This document shows positions 1-6,297 of a stretch of DNA of 7,065 nt, in pieces (positions within the stretch are counted from its first letter, which is position 1; the number at the start of each line of letters is the position of its first letter). The position numbers and the translations under genes are program-made. Origin of the DNA: Acidobacteriota bacterium. Lineage in GTDB: Bacteria; Acidobacteriota; Terriglobia; Terriglobales; Acidobacteriaceae. The stretch covers positions 1 through 7,065 of the forward strand of contig QIAR01000455.1 of NCBI GenBank assembly GCA_003225595.1, read 5' to 3'. The notes under the pieces were generated by a model, which saw only the letters and a list, made by a program, of their open reading frames with translations, did no database searches and was not told where the DNA came from.

Positions 1-138
1 AAGTCCAAGTACAAGCTTTATTATGTGGACAGCTTTGCTGCGGCCCTGGCAATCGAGTACAAGGCCACGCTGGTGACCAGTGATTCTGACTTTCGCAGAC
101 TGGGTCATGGCTTCCCCACAGTCTGGTTGAAGGCATGA
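1..138 (+). CDS. PIN-domain toxin (VapC-type ribonuclease), C-terminal part
   Basis: Partial gene entering from the left edge; frame 1 gives 45 residues and then TGA. The fragment reads YVDSFAAALAIEYKATLVTS followed by DSDFRRLG, the typical end of a PIN domain: the Asp of 'VDSFAAALA' (residue 10) is the third acidic metal ligand and the Asp of 'TSDSDF' (residue 28) is the fourth. Known family role: Mg2+-dependent RNase, usually the toxin of a VapBC type II toxin-antitoxin pair, in which the antitoxin gene lies just upstream. That part is outside the window, so whether it is a VapC with a VapB partner or a solitary PIN protein cannot be seen. The C-terminal 'FPTVWL' strand also fits the family. 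The next gene is convergent, so this is the last plus-strand gene in view. Confidence 0.85.
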   Translation, partial: KSKYKLYYVDSFAAALAIEYKATLVTSDSDFRRLGHGFPTVWLKA

Positions 139-225
139 AGGTCCGAGGACTGGCCTTCAGCTTTAGACAGTGCGACGAAGAGCACTCCTTCTGGGGATAC
201 GCTTAAGTGCCCTCGCACCCAACGA

Positions 226-254
226 AGTGAGATCTTAATGCGAGTGATCTTACT
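226..254. other. Small inverted repeat between convergent genes
   Basis: AGTGAGATC (226-234) pairs with GATCTTACT (246-254) through nine positions, one a G-T wobble, around an 11-nt loop. It lies between the PIN-toxin stop and the convergent small membrane protein, and its right arm overlaps that gene's TAA stop (250-252). It could act as a weak bidirectional transcription end, but neither strand has a T-run after the stem, so function is uncertain. The rest of 139-249 shows nothing recognisable. Confidence 0.3.
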
Positions 255-735
255 GGGGGAATCGGAACACGATGATCTCCACGTCGCCGTGTTTGGGTTG
301 TAAGGCGACGCCTCGCGACCGACCGGCCGTCTCGCGGAAAAAGCCCACGCCCTCACGGCGGTGCCCGAACATCTGTCCTTCCTCTCGCTTGAATTCCGTT
401 CCCAGCTTTCCTCTGTACCAGGTATCGACCTGCGCGAGGGAATCGCGGGTGCGGAACTTGCTCACCAGGATGTCGGCCGCTCCTTCATCGTCGAATATCC
501 GTAGCGAGACCCCCTTCTCGCTTGCAATGGCGCCGGGATAGATGGGCAGATCTAATTTTCGCGCTACCTCCTCCGGCTTCTCTACTTCGAGATCTCCAAA
601 TGGAGTATGGACTTCAATGCGCGCGTAGTGCCGTACTGCCCAGAACGTCCCGAGAACCGTTACCGTAACGAGCAGTGCAAACGCGAAAAGGACGGCAAGG
701 ATACCCTTCAGGAGATTCTGCCCGGTGGTGCTCAT
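250..735 (-). CDS. Small membrane-anchored protein of unknown function (161 aa)
   Basis: I do not recognise a named family. The ATG at 735 is chosen over an in-frame start 63 codons further upstream because a clear Shine-Dalgarno (AGGAG, 5 nt spacing) precedes it and because the protein then begins MSTTGQNLLK followed directly by a hydrophobic helix (about residues 9-34, GILAVLFAFALLVTVTVLG). This looks like a signal anchor with a short cytoplasmic N-terminus. The remaining ~125 residues should be periplasmic or exported. They include 'LDLPIYPGA' (61-69) and a stretch resembling 'FRTRDSLAQVDTWYRGKL' (94-111). The pattern of a 'PxYPGA' start followed by 'T.DS...V..WY...L' is one I associate with conserved hypothetical exported proteins in which a short alpha/beta domain follows the anchor. 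The protein ends EIIVFRFPQ. It is transcribed alone; no operon partner is visible. Confidence 0.8.
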   Translation of the reverse strand: MSTTGQNLLKGILAVLFAFALLVTVTVLGTFWAVRHYARIEVHTPFGDLEVEKPEEVARKLDLPIYPGAIASEKGVSLRIFDDEGAADILVSKFRTRDSLAQVDTWYRGKLGTEFKREEGQMFGHRREGVGFFRETAGRSRGVALQPKHGDVEIIVFRFPQ

Positions 736-759
736 GGCAACTCCTACTAGATTCACTCT

Positions 760-788
760 ATGATACGGCCACGTCCGGTAAAAGTTCC
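760..788 (-). promoter_or_regulatory. Possible promoter for the small membrane protein
   Basis: On the minus strand GGAACTT (788-782) is followed after 16 bp by TATCAT (765-760), about 25 bp before the ATG at 735. TATCAT fits a -10 hexamer and transcription would start near 753, leaving a short leader that holds the AGGAG site. The GGAACTT upstream element resembles the -35 of extracytoplasmic-function sigma factors rather than TTGACA, which would suit an envelope protein. This rests on visual matching alone. Confidence 0.3.
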
Positions 789-976
789 TAGGTGTTTGTG
801 CCCTTCTGCGACTAACGGTGCTATTTTCACGCGATATGGCCGTGACGGCACAATGCGGGCGATCCCGGGGGTGCAGCCCGTATTCGTAATAATGCGCGCT
901 TTTTTCCGACAAGATTCCTTGCACACGGCCAGCTTTTTAACCGGACCAAAACAGATCAGTTTGGTTTTTCAGAAGT

Positions 977-1012
977 TGTGGGCTGCGCTCATCAGAAAGA
1001 TCGCAGCCCACA
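977..1012 (-). terminator. Strong hairpin after the 602-aa secreted protein gene
   Basis: A perfect 11-bp GC-rich stem, TGTGGGCTGCG (977-987) with CGCAGCCCACA (1002-1012), encloses a 14-nt loop. It starts about 20 bp past the stop codon of the minus-strand gene ending at 1033. Position and stability suit a transcription end or an mRNA 3'-protecting structure. On the minus strand the stem is followed by ACTTCTGAAAAACC, not a T-run, so it is not a canonical intrinsic terminator. Confidence 0.45.
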
Positions 1013-1032
1013 GAAGCTAAAAAAGAGTCCCC

Positions 1033-2841
1033 CTACTTCTTCAGGCCGCCGCTGGACTCAAAGGGCTGAGGTACACTGATGCGCCCGTCGGACCAGGCCA
1101 CGAATAAGCGGCCGCCGCTCGCCTTACCCGGCACCACGTAGTTGTCGGTGTAGTCGCCGAAGTTGGGAATGATAATTGAGCTCACGGCCAGCCAGTTGGA
1201 GGAGACGTTAGTAACGCGCGTGTTGGACTTTGGAGTGCTCGTCACCCGCGGATCTACCCCGGTAGCGGCGTAGACATCGGTGAGCCCTGAGTTGGGATGC
1301 AACCGGCGGTCGAACCAGGAGACGTTGAGCAGGCCAGTGCTGGAAACATTTCGCAGGGCCGGCAGGAAATGCAAAGTGCCTATCGCTGAGTCGCTATTGA
1401 GTTTCACCGGCGCCGCCTGCACCGGCGCCAGGCTGCCTAGGTTAAAGCTCTGGAGCAAGATGTCACCCAGTTGATTTCCTCGTCCGGCATCGTTCCAGAC
1501 CATGCTAACCGTGCCCGCGCTGTCGCTCACCGCGATGCGGGGGAAGTCATTGGCAGGGAGCCGGTTGTAGCCGGGTATGAACGCAACTTCCAGCGAGGTG
1601 ATGTTAACCGCCTGGGTGGCTGCTGGACCTGCGCAGGGTGAGGTAGGAGTCAGCGTCAGGCACGAGGCGGGAATGTAATTCATGACGTTCTGGGTTGTTT
1701 CACCGCCGCAGTTGAAGAGCCCGCTGAACCAGTCGTGCTCATAGGCAACATAGACATCGCCTGTTCCCCGGTCTACGGCCGGGTATGCCCCCTCGTTCTC
1801 ACAGAAATTAGGGTCACCGGGAGCCACGACAAAGTACGGAGCAGCAGGGGCACCAAAGTCAGTGATGCTTCCGTTGCTACCATTGCTACAGGTTGGACTT
1901 GCCGGGTTGCTGAGGTCGCAAACGGCCAGTTCGATCACGCCGCTAAAGCCGGTGCTTGGTCCAAACTCGGTGTAGGACATGTACAGGCGGCCATTCACGG
2001 GGTCAATCGACAGGAACTCTTTGTCAAGAAAGCTGCAGAAGGTGAAGTCGTCGAAGGACTCGCAATCCGAGCTAATCGCGGCTACGATTGGCTGGCCGCA
2101 GGCCAGAGTAGCGGACCCGCCGGAGCCCACCACCTGGCAAGCGGTAACGGACAGAGCGTTCTCGGGGACAAAGAAGGGAATGAAGATGCTACTGATGTAG
2201 AAGTAGGTCTTCCCCCCAACCTGGTAAACCTCCACACTGGGATCGCCGTCGATAATGCTGGAACCGCAGTTGGCATTGGGCAAGCCTCCCAAATCAATGA
2301 ATGATGCGCCTCCATTGTTGGAAAAGCCAAATCCCGTCAGTTCCTCCTTGTTGTTGGGTGAACCGCAGGGCGCAAAAAAACCAGTGCCATCGTTCCAGGC
2401 TTCGACCACGTAGGGGCTGGCCGCCGCTATCGAAACCTCAGATTGCCCTTGTATGCTTACTCCGGAGGGCGTGATGTCTTCTGCGGGGGTGGCGGCATCC
2501 ACATTGAGACCGAAGTTGAAGGTGCCGGCATTGGATTTGGTGGACGTGCTGGCAGTGAGACTGGGACTTCTAAGCGTTCTTGCGGCGTTCGTCGACTGGG
2601 GACCGAAGCAAAACATCCGGGCGCCGGATGAGGCCCCTAGCTGTCCTGGGGCCGGCAACGTTCCGGGTGGTTGTAACTTCCCACAGATTGGGTTTCCTTT
2701 GGGATTGCCTTGGGCGTTCGTCTCCACCGGAGCGAGTGCGAAAAGCAGCAGTACTAAAAGGCTGGCGAATGGTAACCAAAAGAATCGGGGAATCGAATGG
2801 TTCTCCCGACAGCATTGGACAGGCGTGTTGATTTCCAACAT
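1033..2841 (-). CDS. Secreted sialidase/BNR-like beta-propeller protein (602 aa)
   Basis: Exported protein of unknown substrate. The start at 2841 has a strong GAGGAGG site about 10 nt upstream. Residues 1-43 form a long signal peptide: charged N-terminus, hydrophobic core ~20-37 (FFWLPFASLLVLLLFALAP), likely cleavage after TNA (41-43). A Ser/Thr/Gly/Pro-rich linker follows to ~125. From ~135 to the end a blade-like motif recurs, roughly 'P-x-[IV]-x-V-D/S-x-x-x-G-x-[VL]-[YFN]-V-[AS]-W/Y-x-D': 145-152 (VVEAWNDG), 279-292 (IDPVNGRLYMSYTE), 353-370 (YPAVDRGTGDVYVAYEHD), 434-451 (PRIAVSDSAGTVSMVWND), 504-513 (LLNVSWFDRR) and 577-587 (GRLFVAWSDGR). 'FSNNGGASF' (173-181) resembles an Asp-box. This is what sialidase/BNR-repeat propellers look like, but the sialidase catalytic Arg triad and Asp/Glu/Tyr set cannot be assigned, so enzymatic activity is not claimed. 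There are many Cys residues, possibly disulfides. No lipobox, sortase motif or PEP-CTERM is seen. It is transcribed alone. Confidence 0.85.
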   Translation of the reverse strand: MLEINTPVQCCRENHSIPRFFWLPFASLLVLLLFALAPVETNAQGNPKGNPICGKLQPPGTLPAPGQLGASSGARMFCFGPQSTNAARTLRSPSLTASTSTKSNAGTFNFGLNVDAATPAEDITPSGVSIQGQSEVSIAAASPYVVEAWNDGTGFFAPCGSPNNKEELTGFGFSNNGGASFIDLGGLPNANCGSSIIDGDPSVEVYQVGGKTYFYISSIFIPFFVPENALSVTACQVVGSGGSATLACGQPIVAAISSDCESFDDFTFCSFLDKEFLSIDPVNGRLYMSYTEFGPSTGFSGVIELAVCDLSNPASPTCSNGSNGSITDFGAPAAPYFVVAPGDPNFCENEGAYPAVDRGTGDVYVAYEHDWFSGLFNCGGETTQNVMNYIPASCLTLTPTSPCAGPAATQAVNITSLEVAFIPGYNRLPANDFPRIAVSDSAGTVSMVWNDAGRGNQLGDILLQSFNLGSLAPVQAAPVKLNSDSAIGTLHFLPALRNVSSTGLLNVSWFDRRLHPNSGLTDVYAATGVDPRVTSTPKSNTRVTNVSSNWLAVSSIIIPNFGDYTDNYVVPGKASGGRLFVAWSDGRISVPQPFESSGGLKK

Positions 2842-3417
2842 TGTTGTTTATCCTCCTCTTGGCAATTAATTAGAAAATCGCAGGATGCCTGGTTGCCGGA
2901 ACCGAGAGCGTGAAGGAAGATTGTCAGAAGGTGGGGAGAACTAGCGCGCCGCGTGGGGGATCTCTTGTGCAAAGTCGCCGGCGCTGTGGTCACGCTCGTG
3001 TGGCTCAAGATCATGGCAAGGGGTCCTTCTTAGACTTTCGTTAGCCCAGGAGCCCAAAATCTTGTCCAACCTCCTAATTGCGACCTGTGAGCGGGGAAAA
3101 AGCGTCTTGGTAGGAACCAACGTTCGGCAAGACGGGTGAAACCATACTCCAATTCACCGCGCAGTCAAGATGCAGATTTTTGCAGCCATGTGCAAAATTT
3201 GCGGTTCGTAAGGTGTAGGGCAGGCGAGAGGCATACAGGTACCGACTTTAGCGAGCGACTGGCATTCCTGACTTCGCCCAGCGTTGGGCTGTCGCGACTA
3301 GCTGCGACAAGAAACTTCGCGCTTTCTTGCCACAACCCTTCAGGGACGCGTATTCAGGCTTAGCAGACTTCCGAAAAACGCGCCTGCGCGACAAATCGTT
3401 GCCACAGCGGCTAAAAG

Positions 3418-3555
3418 AGGCTGCTGAAAAACTCCGAAAAGCAGATTCCTCACCGGCTGAAGCCGATTCGGAATGACAAGAATAAGGGGATTAATGGCAC
3501 GACTGAAGTCGTGCCCTTGCCGAAATATGCAGTGGCCGGAGTTTTTCAGCAGCCT
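3418..3555. repeat. 138-bp element with perfect 19-bp terminal inverted repeats
   Basis: The outer arms are AGGCTGCTGAAAAACTCCG (3418-3436) and its exact reverse complement (3537-3555). Inside are two further palindromes. One is an imperfect hairpin from ATTCC to GGAAT (3445-3474) with CGGC-TGAA-GCCG at its tip (3454-3465). The other is a perfect 8-bp stem GGCACGAC / GTCGTGCC with a TGAA loop (3496-3515). There is no coding capacity and no clear target-site duplication at the ends (the flanks share only a TAAAG-like string that does not abut). The structure fits a non-autonomous miniature element or a composite of REP-like palindromes. From memory, similar modules are frequent between genes in Acidobacteriota. 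Confidence 0.7.
3496..3515. repeat. Perfect 8-bp hairpin with TGAA loop inside the repeat element
   Basis: GGCACGAC (3496-3503) and GTCGTGCC (3508-3515) pair perfectly around TGAA (3504-3507). It is the core palindrome of the element at 3418-3555 and shares its loop with the hairpins at 3454-3465 and 3587-3604. Confidence 0.7.
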
Positions 3556-3586
3556 GTAAAGCCGTCGCTGATTCGGAACGGGTTTC

Positions 3587-3604
3587 GCGGCCCTGAAGGG
3601 CCGC
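3587..3604 (-). terminator. TGAA-loop hairpin just downstream of the TolB-like gene
   Basis: GCGGCCC (3587-3593) and GGGCCGC (3598-3604) form a perfect 7-bp all-GC stem with a TGAA loop (TTCA on the minus strand), about 34 bp past the stop of the minus-strand gene at 3638. The position suits a transcript end, but no T-run follows on the minus strand. It may instead be a further copy of the palindromic module seen in the neighbouring element. A 9-bp direct repeat, GATTCGGAA, occurs both in the element (3465-3473) and just left of this hairpin (3570-3578). Confidence 0.4.
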
Positions 3605-3637
3605 TCTTCCAGGTGGCCCGATCCCAGACGGCTTAGT

Positions 3638-4990
3638 TCAGTCCAGTTTCAAAATCCAGACGTCAGAACGAGGCCTGCCATTACTCTCCGGTCCAACCTG
3701 CTCGTCCCAATCGGAAGTGAAGAGCCAGAAACGCCCATCCATCGAGATGCTTCCCCCGGGCTGGGTGTTGAAGTAATCGAGGTCTACCGTGGAGCGATGG
3801 TGAGCAAAGCGCCAGACCGTGGAGGCGAGGCCGTCAGTTTCGACGCAGAAGACTTCTCCATCGTACGGCTGGGTTATGTCCTCTGCGTAGTACCTGAAGC
3901 CGGACATGCAAACAGGAGTGCTGTCGTGGGCATCCACGTTGCTCCAGGAAAAATGCCTTTGCGCTCCCCAATAGTGTGGCGGGGGAAGCGGGTAGACGAG
4001 CTGACTGGTCTGGGCCAGCTTGTTCAACGGTCGTTTCAAAATGTTCATGGAATCGATGGTGCCCGCAGCATTGACCCAGGTGTTATATCCCACGACTCCA
4101 TATCCTGCACACAAGAGGGTTCCATGTGTGGGGCAGGTGGTAACGTTCAGACTTCCCACCTTCCAAAAATAAGAACCGAAGTTAACAACCATGATGCGAA
4201 CATAATTGCCGCTGCGGGAGATATAGGCGTGATGAATCAGCCCGCCGGCAGGCGCGGTGGCGGTGCCCGACGGTCCCCATTGGCCGCCAATCCGACCGGT
4301 TTGGGTGTTATACCAGCGGCATCCGAGGTTCTTATCGTAAACGATGACGAACATGTGGTTGTCGACCTGAGATCCGCCCTCGGAAATCGAAATGCGAGCA
4401 TCTCTGGCCGAGAGGGTCACATCGTCATCACTTACCGCGGTTGCGCTCAACGCCGGTTCAGTTCCACAGGTTCTGGTGTCAAGCACCGGAGAGGAGACTC
4501 CAGTCGAGAAACGATAACTGCTGATGGCGAGCGGATTTGCACTCTTCGTGCCGTAGATGAGATCGGGATCCACGAAGCTAAACGAGGCAGCAGGTCGCAG
4601 CGGGACCATCAATCCACCTTGCAGATGTGCTCCAGGAAGCGAACTGATGACCATAGTGGAGGGGTTGAAGCCAAACGCCAAAGTCGTGCCGCCTTCGGCG
4701 ACTACGTAAAACTTTTTGTTGTCGATGCTCCACATGTTGGACTGTCCGCTGGCTTCGGTGCGAAGAAAGCCGCCGGGGTGGGTGAAATTCGTGTTCTCGT
4801 CGGTTACGCGCACCATCAGTGAACCGAAATCCGGATCCGGGAAAACCTTATTCACCTGCGGCAGCCACTTCAGTGTCTTGGGGTGAATCAGTCGGTCGGT
4901 TACCGCATTGGGGTATGGATTCTGGGCTCGCGCACCTGCCGCGCCGATCAAAATGATCGAGAGAGTTAGGGAGAGAATGGATCTGGCCAT
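3638..4990 (-). CDS. Secreted TolB/WD40-like beta-propeller protein, unknown function (450 aa)
   Basis: Exported protein, family not named with certainty. The start at 4990 is preceded by a weak GGGGG site about 8 nt upstream. A typical signal peptide covers residues 1-22 (MARSILSLTLSIILIGAAGA, likely cleavage ARA|QNPYP). The mature part has repeated short strands built around W/F and 'S.DG/N': SNMWSIDNKKFYVVAEG (84-100), HHAYISRSGNYVRIMVV (253-269), HFSWSNVDAHD (346-356), GEVFCVETDGLASTVWRFAHH (378-398) and SISMDGRFWLFTSDWD (414-429). The closing 'PGGSISMDGRFWLFTSDW' blade, preceded by 'HHRSTVDLDYFNTQ', is a pattern of TolB-like or WD40-like PD40 propellers, in which such strands form the last blade. 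Five or six Cys suggest disulfides. No catalytic motif, transmembrane anchor or sorting signal is seen. It lies downstream of the signalling block, separated by 178 bp, so it probably has its own promoter, which I could not identify with confidence. An extracellular binding or sugar-active role is possible but unproven. Confidence 0.85.
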   Translation of the reverse strand: MARSILSLTLSIILIGAAGARAQNPYPNAVTDRLIHPKTLKWLPQVNKVFPDPDFGSLMVRVTDENTNFTHPGGFLRTEASGQSNMWSIDNKKFYVVAEGGTTLAFGFNPSTMVISSLPGAHLQGGLMVPLRPAASFSFVDPDLIYGTKSANPLAISSYRFSTGVSSPVLDTRTCGTEPALSATAVSDDDVTLSARDARISISEGGSQVDNHMFVIVYDKNLGCRWYNTQTGRIGGQWGPSGTATAPAGGLIHHAYISRSGNYVRIMVVNFGSYFWKVGSLNVTTCPTHGTLLCAGYGVVGYNTWVNAAGTIDSMNILKRPLNKLAQTSQLVYPLPPPHYWGAQRHFSWSNVDAHDSTPVCMSGFRYYAEDITQPYDGEVFCVETDGLASTVWRFAHHRSTVDLDYFNTQPGGSISMDGRFWLFTSDWDEQVGPESNGRPRSDVWILKLD

Positions 4991-5168
4991 GGGTAAACCC
5001 CCGGACAGTGACGTATTACTGCGTAGTAGTGGCTATTCAGTTCGATTATTGGCCCAGGACCTGCGGACCCACTGACGTGCGCAGACAAACGGAAACCGCC
5101 AAAGTCTGCGCCGGTCGGACCTCTGTGTCAAGTAAATTGGCGTGCCTAGAAGTCGTTTCCGTGCAGCG

Positions 5169-5975
5169 TTAGGTAACTCGCTGCAGACAACGGCTAATCT
5201 CTTGGAGCAGTTGCTCGGGATCAATCGGACGGAGGATAAACATCTCGGCGCCGGATCGAATGCTAGCAGCGGCATTGCGCTCGGTGGAGGAGATAAGAAT
5301 GCAAGGTATGGATTTCAACTCGGGGTCTTGGCGGATGAGTGTGGGCACTTCGTAGCCGCTATGGTGGGCCAGATGAACATCGGAGATGATGAGGTCCGGG
5401 CGGTGCTGTTGCGCAAGGGCCAGCGCTTGGTGGGGATCTGCCGCGGTGAATACTCGATAACCCGCGGGCTCGAAAAGGGTTCGCATGAGGTTCAGGTTGA
5501 CTTCTGAATCGTCGATCACGAGGAGGGTAGCAGTGGCCTCTGCATTATTCAAACGGGGCACAGTTTGCGTCAGCGTTTCAGGAACCACCGGCTGCACGGA
5601 TTGCTGCTCAGGAGAAAGGAACTTCTGGATCTCGACAACGAATTTCCCGGGATCAATTGGTTTGGACATGTAGCCGTCAAAGCCGACGGCCACTAGCCTT
5701 TCCCGGTCGCCCACCATGGCGTATGCAGTAACTGCAATGAGGGGAATTTTATGCAATGCGGCATCCTGCTTGAACTCCTTGGCCACCTGATAGCCGTCCA
5801 TCCCGGGCATCTGTACATCGCAAATGACAAGCTCGGGTTTTTCCTGGCGGGCCATTTCCAATCCGGACTCACCATCGCCAGCGGCGATGACCTTATGCCC
5901 GAAGGAGGTGAGGAGATAACTTAACAACTCAAGGTTGGTCGGGTTATCCTCAATTACCAGAATGCGCGCAGGCAT
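5169..5975 (-). CDS. Tandem-receiver response regulator without output domain (268 aa)
   Basis: Two CheY-like receiver (REC) domains in series. REC1 (residues 1-120) has the full set: acidic pair E9/D10, phospho-acceptor D53 in VICDVQMPGMDG, T83 and K105 (SKPID). A Gln/Pro/Val/Thr-rich linker spans ~121-149. REC2 (150-268) has D155/D156, acceptor D199 in LIISDVHLAHHSG and S229 for the Thr, but the invariant Lys is Arg (R249, LRPID). No DNA-binding, GGDEF or other output domain follows, so it probably acts as a phosphate relay or through protein contacts, like receivers of hybrid-kinase phosphorelays. The start at 5975 lies inside the 3' end of the preceding kinase fragment (26-nt overlap), implying translational coupling. 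The natural partner kinase directly upstream is broken, so phosphate must come from elsewhere, most likely the kinase at 6662-7065. A 178-bp gap separates it from the downstream secreted-protein gene. Confidence 0.95.
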   Translation of the reverse strand: MPARILVIEDNPTNLELLSYLLTSFGHKVIAAGDGESGLEMARQEKPELVICDVQMPGMDGYQVAKEFKQDAALHKIPLIAVTAYAMVGDRERLVAVGFDGYMSKPIDPGKFVVEIQKFLSPEQQSVQPVVPETLTQTVPRLNNAEATATLLVIDDSEVNLNLMRTLFEPAGYRVFTAADPHQALALAQQHRPDLIISDVHLAHHSGYEVPTLIRQDPELKSIPCILISSTERNAAASIRSGAEMFILRPIDPEQLLQEISRCLQRVT

Positions 5976-6297
5976 ATAGTTTTCCGTCCCCTCGTCCTTC
6001 TTGCAGCGATAACTGGAATCTGGTGCCCTTGCCGTACTCGCTTTCGAAGGTAATTGTCCCTCCCAGCAACTCCGTCAATTTTTGGCTGACGTGCAATCCG
6101 AGACCAGTGCCTTCCCGACGCGAGCCAGTGCTGCCAACTTGGCTGAACGCTTGAAAAAGCCGGTCTTTGTCTTCCGGCCGTATGCCGATGCCGGTGTCGG
6201 TCACAACAAATTCAGTTTGGGTAGCGCCATTGATCTCGCGCTGGTGGAGCTCAAGCCGCACGCTGCCGGCCCATCGGACGTACGTCTGGATCCGCAC
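5950..6297 (-). pseudogene. Histidine kinase C-terminal fragment (HATPase without N box or His domain)
   Basis: The frame opens at a GTG (6297), but kinase homology starts only at GSVRLELHQREING (about 6267 downward). It contains the G1 box (TDTGIGIRPEDK), F box (RLFQAFSQV) and G2 box (GTGLGLHVSQKL), ending ESEYGKGTRFQL...GKLYACAHSGN. The phosphoacceptor His domain and the N box (as in NLTNNAIKFTE of the neighbour) are absent, so it cannot bind ATP normally or autophosphorylate. It aligns without gaps to the last 103 residues of the upstream kinase, with ~71 identities by hand count. Upstream of the homology the frame runs into the PAS fragment in a different frame, so it looks like the 3' end of a kinase gene that lost its middle. 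The last 26 nt overlap the response-regulator start, as in the neighbouring copy. Confidence 0.85.

Larger units (their letters stand above)
2842..3637. other. Gene-free region of about 800 bp
   Basis: This separates the 5' end of the sialidase-like gene from the 3' end of the TolB-like gene. The first part (2842-3000) must carry the promoter of the minus-strand gene at 2841. An AT-rich stretch (minus-strand TTTTCTAATTAATTG, near 2860-2875) is the only -10-like patch, with no convincing -35. From 3000 to 3417 I see only small palindromes: an imperfect one around GCAGATTTTTGCA / TGCAAAATTTGC (3172-3202), and TGTCGC/GCGACA near 3289-3308. The right part (3418-3604) contains the repeat element and hairpins listed separately. 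No open frame here has a ribosome site or a recognisable product. Confidence 0.6.

Noticed and set aside
736..924. N-terminal extension of the 161-aa membrane protein by 63 codons
   Set aside because: The extension would put the hydrophobic anchor in the middle of the protein, its upstream start has no ribosome site, and an AGGAG with good spacing supports the start at 735.
945..970. ACCAAA/TTTGGT hairpin followed by TTTT on the plus strand
   Set aside because: The 6-bp AT-rich stem is too weak for an intrinsic terminator and there is no plus-strand gene nearby that it would end.
1735..2304. Long plus-strand open frame (189 codons) opposite the sialidase-like gene
   Set aside because: It is antisense to a gene with a signal peptide, ribosome site and repeated motifs; its own translation shows no motif and no ribosome site. 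It is a shadow of GC-rich codon use.
3136..3363. 75-codon plus-strand frame in the intergenic region
   Set aside because: It starts at GTG with no ribosome site, has no recognisable motif, and lies among small palindromes. Not supported as a gene.
3418..3604. CRISPR array or attachment site in the repeat region
   Set aside because: The repeats are inverted, not regularly spaced direct repeats, with no spacers, no cas genes, no integrase and no tRNA nearby.
3797..4822. Plus-strand open frame of 341 codons opposite the 450-aa gene
   Set aside because: The minus-strand product has a clear signal peptide and blade motifs, while the plus frame is rich in Arg/Gly/Ser/His without domain pattern. 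Treated as a shadow frame.
5033..5275. 80-codon minus-strand frame between the regulator and the TolB-like gene
   Set aside because: It overlaps the end of the well-supported response regulator in another frame and its sequence is low in recognisable structure.
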